A stretch of 15,152 nucleotides of DNA from Bacteroidaceae bacterium (GTDB taxonomy: Bacteria > Bacteroidota > Bacteroidia > Bacteroidales > Bacteroidaceae). A program made the position numbers and the translations under genes. Of the stretch, positions 1 to 7,261 are shown piece by piece. The stretch covers positions 1 to 15,152 of the forward strand of contig CABIXF010000067.1 of assembly GCA_902362595.1 (NCBI GenBank). Direction: 5' to 3'. Within the stretch, counting starts at the first letter, position 1. Every line of letters starts with the position of its first letter. The notes beneath the pieces were generated by a model, which had not been told where the DNA came from, ran no database searches, and saw only the letters and a program-made list of their open reading frames with translations.

Positions 1-82
1 GACGATAGGATTATATTGAACCCAATCCTAACTTCTTACTACAGAAGTATTTATCAAGCGACCAATCTGGGCGCACGTGCGA

Positions 83-568
83 TTATTTGCGTTGTCCCAA
101 CTTGTCGTCCAAGTAAAGAATGCCGGCTGCATCACCACATTTCTTAATCTTTTCAAGGATGTTCTGAGCAGTAGCTTCTTCTTCAACCTGTTCACGAACA
201 TATCCCCACAAGAAATCCTGTGAAGCTTTATCTTTTACTTCAGAAGCTACGTTTACCAGTTCATCAATCAGTTCAGATACGTGGCATTCGTGCTGGTACA
301 CATGTTCAAAGACTTCCTGTACGCTTCCCCAGCCTTGCGGAACGACATCAATCTTGTCTACCTTTGCGGCTCCCCCACGCTTAGCCAAATAATCGGCCAA
401 ATCGTATGCATGCTGCAACTCTTCCTGTGACTGCAGTCTCATCCAAGAAGCAAAACCGTCGAAACCTTCTTTCTTCAAATAGAAAGACATGGACAAATAC
501 AGGTTAGAAGACCACATCTCGGCAGTAATCTGCTCGTTGATGGCATTTTGTAATTTTTCTGAAATCAT
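83..568 (-). CDS. ftnA: Bacterial non-haem ferritin
   Basis: Iron-storage ferritin: oxidises Fe(II) at a di-iron centre and stores the mineral inside a 24-subunit cytoplasmic shell. From the ATG at 568 the protein is 161 residues, and the ferroxidase ligands fall at the same positions as in E. coli FtnA: E17, E50, H53, E94, Q127 and E130. The frame is open upstream to a TTG at 646, but those 26 residues are not ferritin-like, and a promoter-like sequence lies in that stretch, so ATG 568 is preferred. It lies 82 bp downstream of the acyltransferase gene on the same strand but probably has its own promoter (616-647). The fold and role are secure from the ligand set; any iron or oxidative-stress regulation is inference. 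Confidence 0.95.
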   Translation of the reverse strand: MISEKLQNAINEQITAEMWSSNLYLSMSFYLKKEGFDGFASWMRLQSQEELQHAYDLADYLAKRGGAAKVDKIDVVPQGWGSVQEVFEHVYQHECHVSELIDELVNVASEVKDKASQDFLWGYVREQVEEEATAQNILEKIKKCGDAAGILYLDDKLGQRK

Positions 569-615
569 AGTTTTATCTGTTTGGTTAAGTAATTCAACAT
601 CTGACAGATAATGAA

Positions 616-647
616 CAAATTCAATGCCAGAGAGTAGGTCTGCCAAA
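616..647 (-). promoter_or_regulatory. Putative ferritin promoter
   Basis: On the minus strand, TTTG (644-647) is followed after 20 bases by TGAATTTG (616-623). This is one mismatch from the Bacteroides -33/-7 pattern TTTG-N19-21-TAnnTTTG. Transcription would begin near 609, giving a leader of about 40 nt before the ATG at 568. Confidence 0.5.
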
Positions 648-650
648 ATG

Positions 651-1604
651 TCATCGATTCATGTCCAATGACTGGAGCATTCGGGGTTTCCCCCAGAAAA
701 AACGGGATATCCGCAGCTTGTCCATACACCAGGCTATTGCAAAGGAACCTATCACGCAAATACAAAGTGAGACACACAGAAAAATCATCCCGGTTCCGTC
801 GAAAGCAAACACCTTCACCAACGGCTTCACTGCCATTGTAAAGACCGGAGAAAAGACCAGCAAGATGAACGTATGCGAACCGATATAACCCAGCGAATGT
901 TTCACTCCCCCCGGAAGATACCGGAACACGGCCAGCAGCAGACTCATTACCAGGTAGGTCAAAGCTACTCCGGCCAGTGAAGACTTATCCAAATTCACTT
1001 CCTCGGAAGCCAGCCAGACAATGGGAAGAATTGCCCAAAAGGAAGGAGCAAAAAAGGTACGGAAATCCACGGTCGTCCGTTTCAATGCCACACCTGCCAT
1101 GAAATAAAGTGCATTAATCAGGGACAGTACACCTAAAGCTGACAATACGGCATAGCACAATGCCAGCAGAATCAGTACTGACACCGTACGGTTCCATCGT
1201 CCAGCCAGTTTATCCACTCCCCAATACGTCAGTCCGCACAGCATCAGGGTATGCAGATACCAGTAAGGTCCCAGCGGATGAAGGAACAACTTATCGAGCC
1301 ATAACGACACGCTCAGATGCCCCACTGATTCCCGGACGGGAAGTATGGAGGACATCACGACATAGCCGGTTTCCATCACCGCATAAGGGACAAAAATCCA
1401 GCCCATGCTCCGAAGAAACAGACGGCCCTCCTTGGCGATGTTCATTACATAACCGGAGATAATAAGAAACGCAGGCATGTGGAAAGTGTACACCAACGAC
1501 TTGGCATAGGGATACTTGTCACCAATATAAACCAAGTGAAAAACAATCATCAGCAAAATAAATACGGCTTTCAAGTAATCAAGCTCTGCGATACGATTCT
1601 TCAT
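651..1604 (-). CDS. Acyltransferase family 3 membrane protein
   Basis: A polytopic inner-membrane protein of 317 residues resembling the acyltransferase-3 family, whose members transfer acyl groups (often acetyl) to sugars of surface polysaccharides or peptidoglycan. The N-terminal segment LDYLKAVFILLMIVFHL with H23, and the later FHMPAFLIISGY, are characteristic of the family; about ten hydrophobic segments follow. ATG at 1604 is the only good start. The substrate cannot be told from sequence, and no polysaccharide or wall genes are adjacent. The gene now begins only about 60 bp from the left edge of the integrated element, so its upstream region is partly the old tRNA terminator. Confidence 0.85.
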   Translation of the reverse strand: MKNRIAELDYLKAVFILLMIVFHLVYIGDKYPYAKSLVYTFHMPAFLIISGYVMNIAKEGRLFLRSMGWIFVPYAVMETGYVVMSSILPVRESVGHLSVSLWLDKLFLHPLGPYWYLHTLMLCGLTYWGVDKLAGRWNRTVSVLILLALCYAVLSALGVLSLINALYFMAGVALKRTTVDFRTFFAPSFWAILPIVWLASEEVNLDKSSLAGVALTYLVMSLLLAVFRYLPGGVKHSLGYIGSHTFILLVFSPVFTMAVKPLVKVFAFDGTGMIFLCVSLCICVIGSFAIAWCMDKLRISRFFWGKPRMLQSLDMNR

Positions 1605-1624
1605 GGGAGCGAAAGATTGGTTTG

Positions 1625-1658
1625 TATATAAAAAAAGGCTGACTTGATTAAGTCAACC
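1625..1658 (-). terminator. Stranded original tRNA-Leu terminator
   Basis: On the minus strand a 9-bp stem (1637-1645 with 1650-1658, one G-T pair, 4-nt loop) is followed by a run of T. It lies just outside the left att repeat. It is most simply the original terminator of the tRNA-Leu gene, now separated from that gene by the insertion. Confidence 0.7.
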
Positions 1659-1663
1659 TCTTC

Positions 1664-1677
1664 GTACCCAGACCCGG
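1664..1677. repeat. Left attachment-site core
   Basis: Fourteen bases identical to 7307-7320, i.e. the tRNA-Leu T-arm and acceptor 3' strand. Identity stops on both sides, so this is the solitary copy left at the far end of the element. Confidence 0.85.
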
Positions 1678-1783
1678 TACAAGGCATAGAAATCATAGGA
1701 AAATAAAAGAATTTATCTTCCTTATTATCAATTATTTGCATCTTTCTTATTTTCTCCATTTTTGCCATATTTTGCCCATTTTT

Positions 1784-1813
1784 CGTCATTAAGTACACTT
1801 TTAGTACACTTTG
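1784..1813. repeat. Left arm-type repeats
   Basis: Two tandem 11-mers, AGTACACTTTT and AGTACACTTTG (1792-1813), preceded by CGTCA. Positions 1784-1807 match 7231-7254 in 22 of 24 bases. The location close to both ends of the element suggests integrase arm-binding sites. The last TTTG doubles as the -33 box of the integrase promoter. Confidence 0.6.
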
Positions 1814-1839
1814 AAATTTCATTTTCTTTTGCACCTTTG
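1810..1839 (+). promoter_or_regulatory. Putative integrase promoter
   Basis: TTTG at 1810-1813 and CACCTTTG at 1832-1839, 18 bases apart, resemble the Bacteroides -33/-7 boxes (the first T of TAnnTTTG is C). It overlaps the arm repeats, so integrase binding could repress its own gene. Confidence 0.45.
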
Positions 1840-1922
1840 CAATATCGAAAAACAAAAGAAAATCAATTATTTAGCGTAATCACCCGGTTATGGTACCTAA
1901 ATCGGGATAAAACCTCTAAACA

Positions 1923-3152
1923 ATGGCAAAGTTAGAAAATAAAACGAAAGAAAACCCTAAATTGGAGCAAAATAAACTGTCGGACGGCAGAATTAGTTTG
2001 TATCTGGAGTATTATTTGGGTAGAGAGGAAAAGCCTGTATTGGATGAAAACGGTAATCAGGTGTATTATGAAAGCGGTAAGATGCAGGGAAAGCCGAAGT
2101 TCGCTATCAAGCATCACAGGCGAAAGGAGAACCTCAGCCTGTATCTGATAGAAAAGCCACGTACCCCTGCGGAACGCCAGCAGAACAAGGAAACACTGGA
2201 GCTTGCTGTAAAAATACGTGCCGAGCGTGAACAGGAGTTTAAGGAAAGTATGTTGGGCTATCGCCTGAAAAAAGACCGGAACGTGAATTTCTTGGATTAT
2301 TTTCAAGCCTATATCAATGACTATACCAAGAAAGACATTCGGATGGTGCAAATCGCCCTAAGCCGTTTCAAGGACTTTTTGAAGGAGCATTACCCGATGC
2401 ACGAGTTCGGCATCAAGCCGGAACTTATCACGAAGGACATGATGGAACAGTTCGTAGCTTATCTGCAATCCCGGAGCGTGGGCGAAGGGGCTAAAAGCAT
2501 CTTCCAGCGTTTCAAGAAGGTTATCCACTATGCGATTGACCACGATGTGATGCTGAAAGACCCCTGCAAAGGCGTTACCTGCAAGGCGGATAGCCAGATA
2601 CTACGCAAGGACGTGCTTTCGCCGGAAGAAATCCAGCGGTTGATTGCGTGCCATTATGACAACGAGAACCCCAACGTAAGGCGTGCGTTTATCTTTTGCC
2701 TGTATTGTGGCTTGCGCTTCTGTGATGTGAAAGACCTTACCTATAAGAATATCGACTACGCTAATAAGCTGCTAAAATTTGAGCAGAACAAGACCAAAGG
2801 TCATTCCGCCAGTAGCGGTGTGGTCATTCCGCTCAATGACGGTCTTCTTTCGCTTGTGGGAGAACCGCCGGCAGACGGTAACAAAGACGCTCTCATCTTC
2901 AACCTGCCTTCGTATGAAAGTTGCTGCAAATCCGTCAAGCGTTGGGTGAAAAGAGCCGGGATAGATAAGCACATAAGCTGGCATTGCGCCCGTCACTCAT
3001 TCGCCGTGAATATCCTCAACAATGGGGCGAACATCAAGACGGTTGCCAGCCTGCTCGGGCATAGCGGACTGAAACATACGGAGAAATACACCCGTGCGGT
3101 GGATAAATTGAAAGAGGAGGCGATAAACAGCCTGCCGGAATTAAAGTTTTAA
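1923..3152 (+). CDS. int: Tyrosine recombinase (integrase) of the element
   Basis: A site-specific recombinase of 409 residues, presumably catalysing integration into and excision from tRNA-Leu. Residues 1-110 form an arm-binding-like N-terminus, about 120-215 a SAM-like core-binding domain, and 230-405 the catalytic domain. Catalytic residues are all visible: R265 (in CGLRFCD), K292 (or K290), H354 and R357 (in WHCARHSF), H380 (in LLGHSG) and nucleophile Y389 (in TEKYTRAV). It lies next to the left att repeat, as expected. The gene looks intact. The DUF1016 gene follows 25 bp later on the same strand. Confidence 0.95.
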   Translation: MAKLENKTKENPKLEQNKLSDGRISLYLEYYLGREEKPVLDENGNQVYYESGKMQGKPKFAIKHHRRKENLSLYLIEKPRTPAERQQNKETLELAVKIRAEREQEFKESMLGYRLKKDRNVNFLDYFQAYINDYTKKDIRMVQIALSRFKDFLKEHYPMHEFGIKPELITKDMMEQFVAYLQSRSVGEGAKSIFQRFKKVIHYAIDHDVMLKDPCKGVTCKADSQILRKDVLSPEEIQRLIACHYDNENPNVRRAFIFCLYCGLRFCDVKDLTYKNIDYANKLLKFEQNKTKGHSASSGVVIPLNDGLLSLVGEPPADGNKDALIFNLPSYESCCKSVKRWVKRAGIDKHISWHCARHSFAVNILNNGANIKTVASLLGHSGLKHTEKYTRAVDKLKEEAINSLPELKF

Positions 3153-3164
3153 CCATAAAAGACT

Positions 3165-3172
3165 TACCTTTG
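3165..3172 (+). promoter_or_regulatory. -7 box next to the DUF1016 start
   Basis: TACCTTTG matches TAnnTTTG exactly and ends only 5 bases before the ATG at 3178. If used, transcription would begin at or very near the start codon, giving a leaderless mRNA. No clear -33 TTTG is seen at the usual spacing. Confidence 0.4.
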
Positions 3173-3177
3173 CAATT

Positions 3178-4191
3178 ATGGACTTTGAAGCATTAGTAAA
3201 ACATATCAGCACGATACAAAGCACGTTGCAGGCGCAAGCCGCACACGCTGTAAACCTCGCCCTGACTGCCCGCAATTGGCTCATGGGCTGCTATATCGTG
3301 GAGTTTGAGCAAAACGGTGAAGACCGTGCCGCATACGGCGAACAACTGTTGAAGAAACTGGAACAGCGGTTGAATGTCAAAGGACTGAACGAGCGCAGGT
3401 TTCGTGAGTTCCGGCGGCTATACCTTGTTTATCCGCAACTGAAAGAGCCTATCGCACAATACATATTGGCAGGAAGCGAAATTCGGCACACACTGTCCGC
3501 CGAATTCACAGACCCAATTCGGCACACGGTGAGTGCCGAATTACAATCCGTTAATAATCAACCAAGTGAATGGAATACACAAGCTGATAGATTATTTGAA
3601 AGATTACCGTATTCTCATTTAAAGTTTATTTCTAAAATAGAAAATCCGGTCAAACGTGCTTTCTATGAAATGGAAGCAATAAGGGGTTGTTGGTCAGCAA
3701 GAGAACTGGAGCGGCAAATCAATTCCCTCTATTACGAGCGCAGCGGATTGTCGAAAAACAAAGAAGCCTTATCTGCTTTGGTGCAACGGCAAGCCATGCC
3801 GCTGCAGCCCAAAGACATTATTAACACGCCCGTTACGTTGGAGTTCTTGGGATTGAACGACCGTGCTTTGGTAACGGAAAACGACTTGGGGCAATCCATT
3901 CTGGACAACCTGCAACGCTTCCTGTTGGAAATGGGACATGGCTTCTGCTTCGAAGCACGCCAAAAGAGAATCCTGATAGACGGGGATTATTTCTTTGCCG
4001 ACCTCGTGTTTTACCACCGCATTTTGAAATGCCATGTCATCGTGGAATTGAAGATAGACAAGTTCCGCCACGAATACGCTTCGCAACTGAACCTATATCT
4101 TAACTACTTCAAGGCGGAAGTGATGCAACCCGACGACAATCCGCCTGTCGGCATCCTGCTTTGCACCGAGAGAAGGGCGACACGTTGGTAA
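3178..4191 (+). CDS. DUF1016/YhcG-type PDDEXK nuclease, frameshifted at 3' end
   Basis: This 337-residue protein belongs to the DUF1016 (YhcG) family. It has an N-terminal helical/winged-helix part (about 1-185) and a C-terminal PDDEXK nuclease-like part (about 220-330). The nuclease signature is present: E259 (CFEARQKR), D275 (FADLVFYH), E290 and K292 (VIVELK), and a downstream Q303. After ILLCTE the frame changes to RRATRW and stops at 4191. The next frame reads on as a family-like tail (KGDTLVKYATAGLDPN...) to a stop at 4298, so 2 bases appear to have been gained or 1 lost in the GAGAGAAGGG tract near 4168-4177. The active-site core is complete, so the protein may still work. The cellular role of the family is poorly defined; it often lies near mobile or restriction-type loci. 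Residues 101-122 hold a duplicated IRHTxSAE motif. Confidence 0.85.
   Translation: MDFEALVKHISTIQSTLQAQAAHAVNLALTARNWLMGCYIVEFEQNGEDRAAYGEQLLKKLEQRLNVKGLNERRFREFRRLYLVYPQLKEPIAQYILAGSEIRHTLSAEFTDPIRHTVSAELQSVNNQPSEWNTQADRLFERLPYSHLKFISKIENPVKRAFYEMEAIRGCWSARELERQINSLYYERSGLSKNKEALSALVQRQAMPLQPKDIINTPVTLEFLGLNDRALVTENDLGQSILDNLQRFLLEMGHGFCFEARQKRILIDGDYFFADLVFYHRILKCHVIVELKIDKFRHEYASQLNLYLNYFKAEVMQPDDNPPVGILLCTERRATRW
3480..3542 (+). repeat. Two tandem palindromic units inside the DUF1016 gene
   Basis: Two 27-bp units (3480-3506 and 3516-3542) are separated by 9 bp. Each begins AATTCGGCACAC and ends GCCGAATT. The first forms an 8-bp perfect stem and the second a 10-bp perfect stem. Together with the spacer they form a 36-bp, in-frame period encoding IRHTxSAE twice in the linker before the nuclease domain. 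Confidence 0.8.
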
Positions 4192-4300
4192 AATACGCCA
4201 CTGCCGGATTAGACCCGAACATCTTCGTGCAAAAGTATATGATAGAACTTCCCACTGAAGAAGAAATTAAGAAGTTCATTTCAACTGCAAACTATTAGCA

Positions 4301-4354
4301 ATAAAAAACACTACTGGCGAAAAGAAGGAAAGCCATTCTTTCTCTTTTCGCCAG
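4301..4354 (-). terminator. Terminator between convergent DUF1016 and kup
   Basis: A 12-bp perfect stem (4314-4325 with 4343-4354) has further inner pairing. On the minus strand it is followed by GTTTTTT, so it best serves kup. On the plus strand it lies just after the restored end of the DUF1016 frame, but the T run there is weak. Confidence 0.75.
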
Positions 4355-4456
4355 CACGTTTATTACTGCCAACAAGAATAGGTTTAGGTTGGTTTGGATG
4401 TATATACAAAAGACAGAACTAAACCGTAAATGCAGACGATAATTATAGCAAGTCAC

Positions 4457-6472
4457 TTATGATACATTCTGTTCTTCCAAGACTATATTAGCATTATTAT
4501 CGCATTTTTCAGGCTTAATCCGCTCTATACGACGAATATGTTTTGCCCTATTAGCTATAATTAACGGTACACGCTCGACAACAACAACCGATGTGTCAAG
4601 CCCCAACGCACTCGGTTCTCCAATGCCTATCTTTCTAATTAAGGCATAAAGGCTCATCAGCAAATTTTGTCGGCGGTTACGGGAATCTTCAGGATAATAT
4701 ATCCGGTGGATAATAATAAAGCGAAAATCACCCGGTATGCCATTCTTATGCAATGAAGGATAAGAGCTTGTTAGTTCTACTTCACCATCCGCAACAAGGT
4801 CATCAACTACTTGTCGTAAATAAAGGCTCACGCGCGGTTCTATACGAAAACCTATACGCATGGTTATACTAAACAATGTCCCTTTTATTAATGTGGAACA
4901 ATTATATTCAAGTGTGTCTGGTGTATCCACAAATTCAAGGTTAATAAGCCAATAATGATCTGCCCGTTTAGGCTGCTTATTAATTATGGAATACAACAAT
5001 TTATCGTCCACACAACCTTCTTTGTCTGCATGATTCACATAGACAAGATTAGAAGCATATTTGGATATGCTTTCGTCCGCCTTAATATCAGAAATAATGT
5101 TGTAGTATTCACTTAACCGTTTGGAAGACATATGTTTTCGACGAATTTTGTTGGCACTTACCCATACAAACATGATAAAACATAATAATCCACCTATTAA
5201 CAGCGTAAACCAACCTCCGACCATAAATTTGGACAGGTTTGCAGCAAGGAAAATACCTTCAATAACACAATATCCGCCGACAAACAGTATTGATAGAATG
5301 CGTGGAATGTTATGCATATGCAAATAGAATCCCAACAACAATGTTGTCATCAACATTGTAATAGTTATGGCAAGTCCATAAGCGGCTTCCATGTGGGTGG
5401 AATCTCGAAACAACAATATAGTAAATATTACTCCAATATACATTACAAGGTTTACCATTGGAATAAATGACTGACCTTTTACGTTGGTAGGGTGCTTAAT
5501 ACGCATACGAGGCCAGAAATTCAAGTTCATAGCTTCATTCAATATGGAAAATGAACCGCTTATTAGAGCTTGGCTCGCAACAATAGCTGCCCCGGTAGCC
5601 ATTGCTATGGAAAACAACAGTATTTCTTGTGGCATGATTGAATAAAATGGGTTCACTGTACCTTCTGCACTTTCCGGATGATGCAATACCCACGCTCCTT
5701 GCCCCAAATAATTTAGAATAAGCATCACCTTTACAAATATCCAACTGACCGTAATATTTCGTCTGCCACAGTGCCCTAAATCAGAGTATAAGGCTTCTGC
5801 ACCAGTGGTACACAAGAAAACGGCACCCAATATCAGAAACCAGTGGGGGGATTCCACTAATAACCGTATGGCATAGTAAGGATTGAATGCCTTGAATACT
5901 TGAGGATAGGAAGTCAGACTGATAGCTCCGGCGATTCCAAGAAGCAGGAACCAAAGTAGCATAAATATGCCAAATGACCGTCCTATATTTTCTGTACCAA
6001 AACGCTGAACGAAAAATATAATGGTAATAATGGTCAGTGTAATAGGAATCACAGGCAGATGCGGACTGATACTTTCAAGTCCTTCTATGGCAGTTGTGAC
6101 CGTAATGGCTGGAGTGATAATACCATCAGCAAGCAAAGTGCTCGCACCGATAATGGCAATGATGTAAATCCACCTTCTTCTGTGGCGGCGTAAAAGGGCA
6201 TAAAGCGCAAGTATGCCACCCTCCCCGTTATTGTCGGCACGGAGAGCCACCAGCACATATTTCACCGTAGTCTGAAGAGTAAGCGTCCATATGATACAAG
6301 ACAATGCGCCTAAAACATAATTTTCATCAAGAGCTTCTCCAGTATGAATGATGGCTTTCATAACATAGAGTGGCGATGTTCCAATGTCACCAAAAACAAT
6401 ACCCAATGTGATGAGTAACCCGGCAAATCCAAGTTTATGATGAATATTGCCTTCTTTTGATAAGTTTGCCAT
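4457..6472 (-). CDS. kup: Kup potassium uptake transporter
   Basis: K+ uptake permease of the KUP/HAK/KT family, driving K+ import across the inner membrane, probably with protons. At 671 residues it is full length for the family (E. coli Kup is about 620). Family motifs are clear: GIVFGDIGTSPLYV (24-37), NNGEGGILALYALL (81-94) and LLADGIITPAI (113-123). About twelve membrane segments occupy residues 15-430, followed by a cytoplasmic C-terminal domain. ATG at 6472 is well placed. It is convergent with the DUF1016 gene and separated by 231 bp from the next minus-strand gene, so it is probably transcribed alone. It is visibly richer in A+T than the integrase and lies inside the element, which makes it a cargo gene of unexpected type. 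Confidence 0.95.
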   Translation of the reverse strand: MANLSKEGNIHHKLGFAGLLITLGIVFGDIGTSPLYVMKAIIHTGEALDENYVLGALSCIIWTLTLQTTVKYVLVALRADNNGEGGILALYALLRRHRRRWIYIIAIIGASTLLADGIITPAITVTTAIEGLESISPHLPVIPITLTIITIIFFVQRFGTENIGRSFGIFMLLWFLLLGIAGAISLTSYPQVFKAFNPYYAIRLLVESPHWFLILGAVFLCTTGAEALYSDLGHCGRRNITVSWIFVKVMLILNYLGQGAWVLHHPESAEGTVNPFYSIMPQEILLFSIAMATGAAIVASQALISGSFSILNEAMNLNFWPRMRIKHPTNVKGQSFIPMVNLVMYIGVIFTILLFRDSTHMEAAYGLAITITMLMTTLLLGFYLHMHNIPRILSILFVGGYCVIEGIFLAANLSKFMVGGWFTLLIGGLLCFIMFVWVSANKIRRKHMSSKRLSEYYNIISDIKADESISKYASNLVYVNHADKEGCVDDKLLYSIINKQPKRADHYWLINLEFVDTPDTLEYNCSTLIKGTLFSITMRIGFRIEPRVSLYLRQVVDDLVADGEVELTSSYPSLHKNGIPGDFRFIIIHRIYYPEDSRNRRQNLLMSLYALIRKIGIGEPSALGLDTSVVVVERVPLIIANRAKHIRRIERIKPEKCDNNANIVLEEQNVS

Positions 6473-6521
6473 AAAAAGTAGTTTTTTGTTCTACATATAT
6501 TTGTTTTCCTTTTAAGCGGCG

Positions 6522-6529
6522 CAAATATA
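6522..6529 (-). promoter_or_regulatory. -7 box of kup
   Basis: TATATTTG on the minus strand is an exact TAnnTTTG match about 50 bp before the kup ATG. The -33 region is T-rich without a clear TTTG. An inverted repeat with a 7-bp arm (CCTTGAC/GTCAAGG, 6589-6606) lies about 60 bp upstream. Confidence 0.5.
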
Positions 6530-6656
6530 AAATAAAATCTTAACAATAAAATTTCACTTTTCTTTTTTCGTGAAAAATATCATATAAACCTTGACGATGG
6601 TCAAGGCTTGTCTAAAAAAAAATAGTCTGTTTGAATTACGTATAACTATTAAACTC

Positions 6657-6697
6657 AAAAGCCGAAGTTATGGGACTTATCCTTCACCTCGGCTTTT
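6657..6697. terminator. Hairpin after the 148-residue gene
   Basis: AAAAGCCGA (6657-6665) pairs with TCGGCTTTT (6689-6697), with A/T runs on both outer sides. It begins 7 bp past the stop of the minus-strand gene at 6704 and probably ends that transcript. The T run is short on either strand. Confidence 0.55.
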
Positions 6698-6703
6698 TGC
6701 TAT

Positions 6704-7150
6704 TTACTGATTTCCTAACCTATCAGCTTCCTTTTTCAACTGCTCAACCTGCTCATTAAGCAGCTTTGCCCGTTCCAAGGCTTCCGCCTGCCTGCGGCAA
6801 CGTTCCTCAAAATCTAGTACCGAATCCGTCAGGTTGCGGATAAAACGCTCGTCCCGCTGCCACTTGAACTTATTCTCCAGTCTTTCAAGGGTATTGCCGT
6901 CCGCTTGTCCCTGCATCAGCAGATAACGGTATTTCATGTCGTTGTCCTGCAACTGCCCCATCCGTTCAGCCAGACGGACATTCAGGAACAGGGACGTGGC
7001 ACAGACAATCAGACCTGCCGAAAAGAGGAATAGCTTCGGGCGTACCAAAGAAGTTACTTTGTTGTAAATCCGCCGATGAAACGGTACGGGTTTGGCTTCT
7101 TCTTTTTCTGCCATGCGCTCATCATGGTACCGCTTCATTGTTTCCAGCAT
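6704..7150 (-). CDS. Hypothetical membrane/coiled-coil protein, probably 5'-truncated
   Basis: No function recognised. From the ATG at 7150 it has 148 residues: a charged N-terminus, one membrane segment at about 39-57 (LFLFSAGLIVCATSLFLNV), then a long charged, helix-forming region (about 60-148) that looks like a coiled coil. It reads like the small membrane proteins encoded beside mobilisation genes in Bacteroides elements, but this is from memory and uncertain. The same frame stays open for 44 codons upstream of the ATG, to a TGA at 7283-7285, and 28 of those codons (7151-7234) look like real protein (DEKKKREQRQSFGEVKNYVV), yet no ATG, GTG or TTG starts them. The 5' end therefore seems to have been replaced by the element's end repeat. 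Product may be shortened or the gene dead. Confidence 0.6.
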   Translation of the reverse strand: MLETMKRYHDERMAEKEEAKPVPFHRRIYNKVTSLVRPKLFLFSAGLIVCATSLFLNVRLAERMGQLQDNDMKYRYLLMQGQADGNTLERLENKFKWQRDERFIRNLTDSVLDFEERCRRQAEALERAKLLNEQVEQLKKEADRLGNQ

Positions 7151-7230
7151 TTCCTTGAGACAGCCGAAAGTGGCTACTACATAATTCTTGACCTCCCCGA
7201 AAGATTGCCGTTGTTCCCTCTTTTTCTTTT

Positions 7231-7254
7231 CGTCAGGAAGTACACTTTTAGTAC
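7231..7254. repeat. Right arm-type repeat
   Basis: Matches 1784-1807 in 22 of 24 bases, in the same orientation, and contains AGTACACTTTTAGTAC. It lies about 50 bp inside the right att core and overlaps the lost 5' end of the 148-residue gene. Confidence 0.6.
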
Positions 7255-7261
7255 GCCCGAT

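Noticed and set aside
1..82. Small hairpins at the left edge (6-30 and 31-48) as a ferritin terminator
   Set aside because: Both stems are short (7 and 6 bp) and neither has a T run on the minus strand, so a terminator call is not supported.
569..646. N-terminal extension of ferritin from a TTG start
   Set aside because: The extra 26 residues do not resemble ferritin, the internal ATG gives the exact family numbering of iron ligands, and promoter-like boxes lie in the extension.
1601..1855. Minus-strand 84-codon frame over the left element boundary
   Set aside because: It spans the att core, the old tRNA terminator and the integrase promoter, and is low-complexity; not a credible gene.
3178..4298. 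A complete restriction-modification or toxin-antitoxin system around the DUF1016 gene
   Set aside because: No methyltransferase, specificity subunit or antitoxin-like gene is adjacent; only the nuclease-like protein is present, so a defence role is not claimed.
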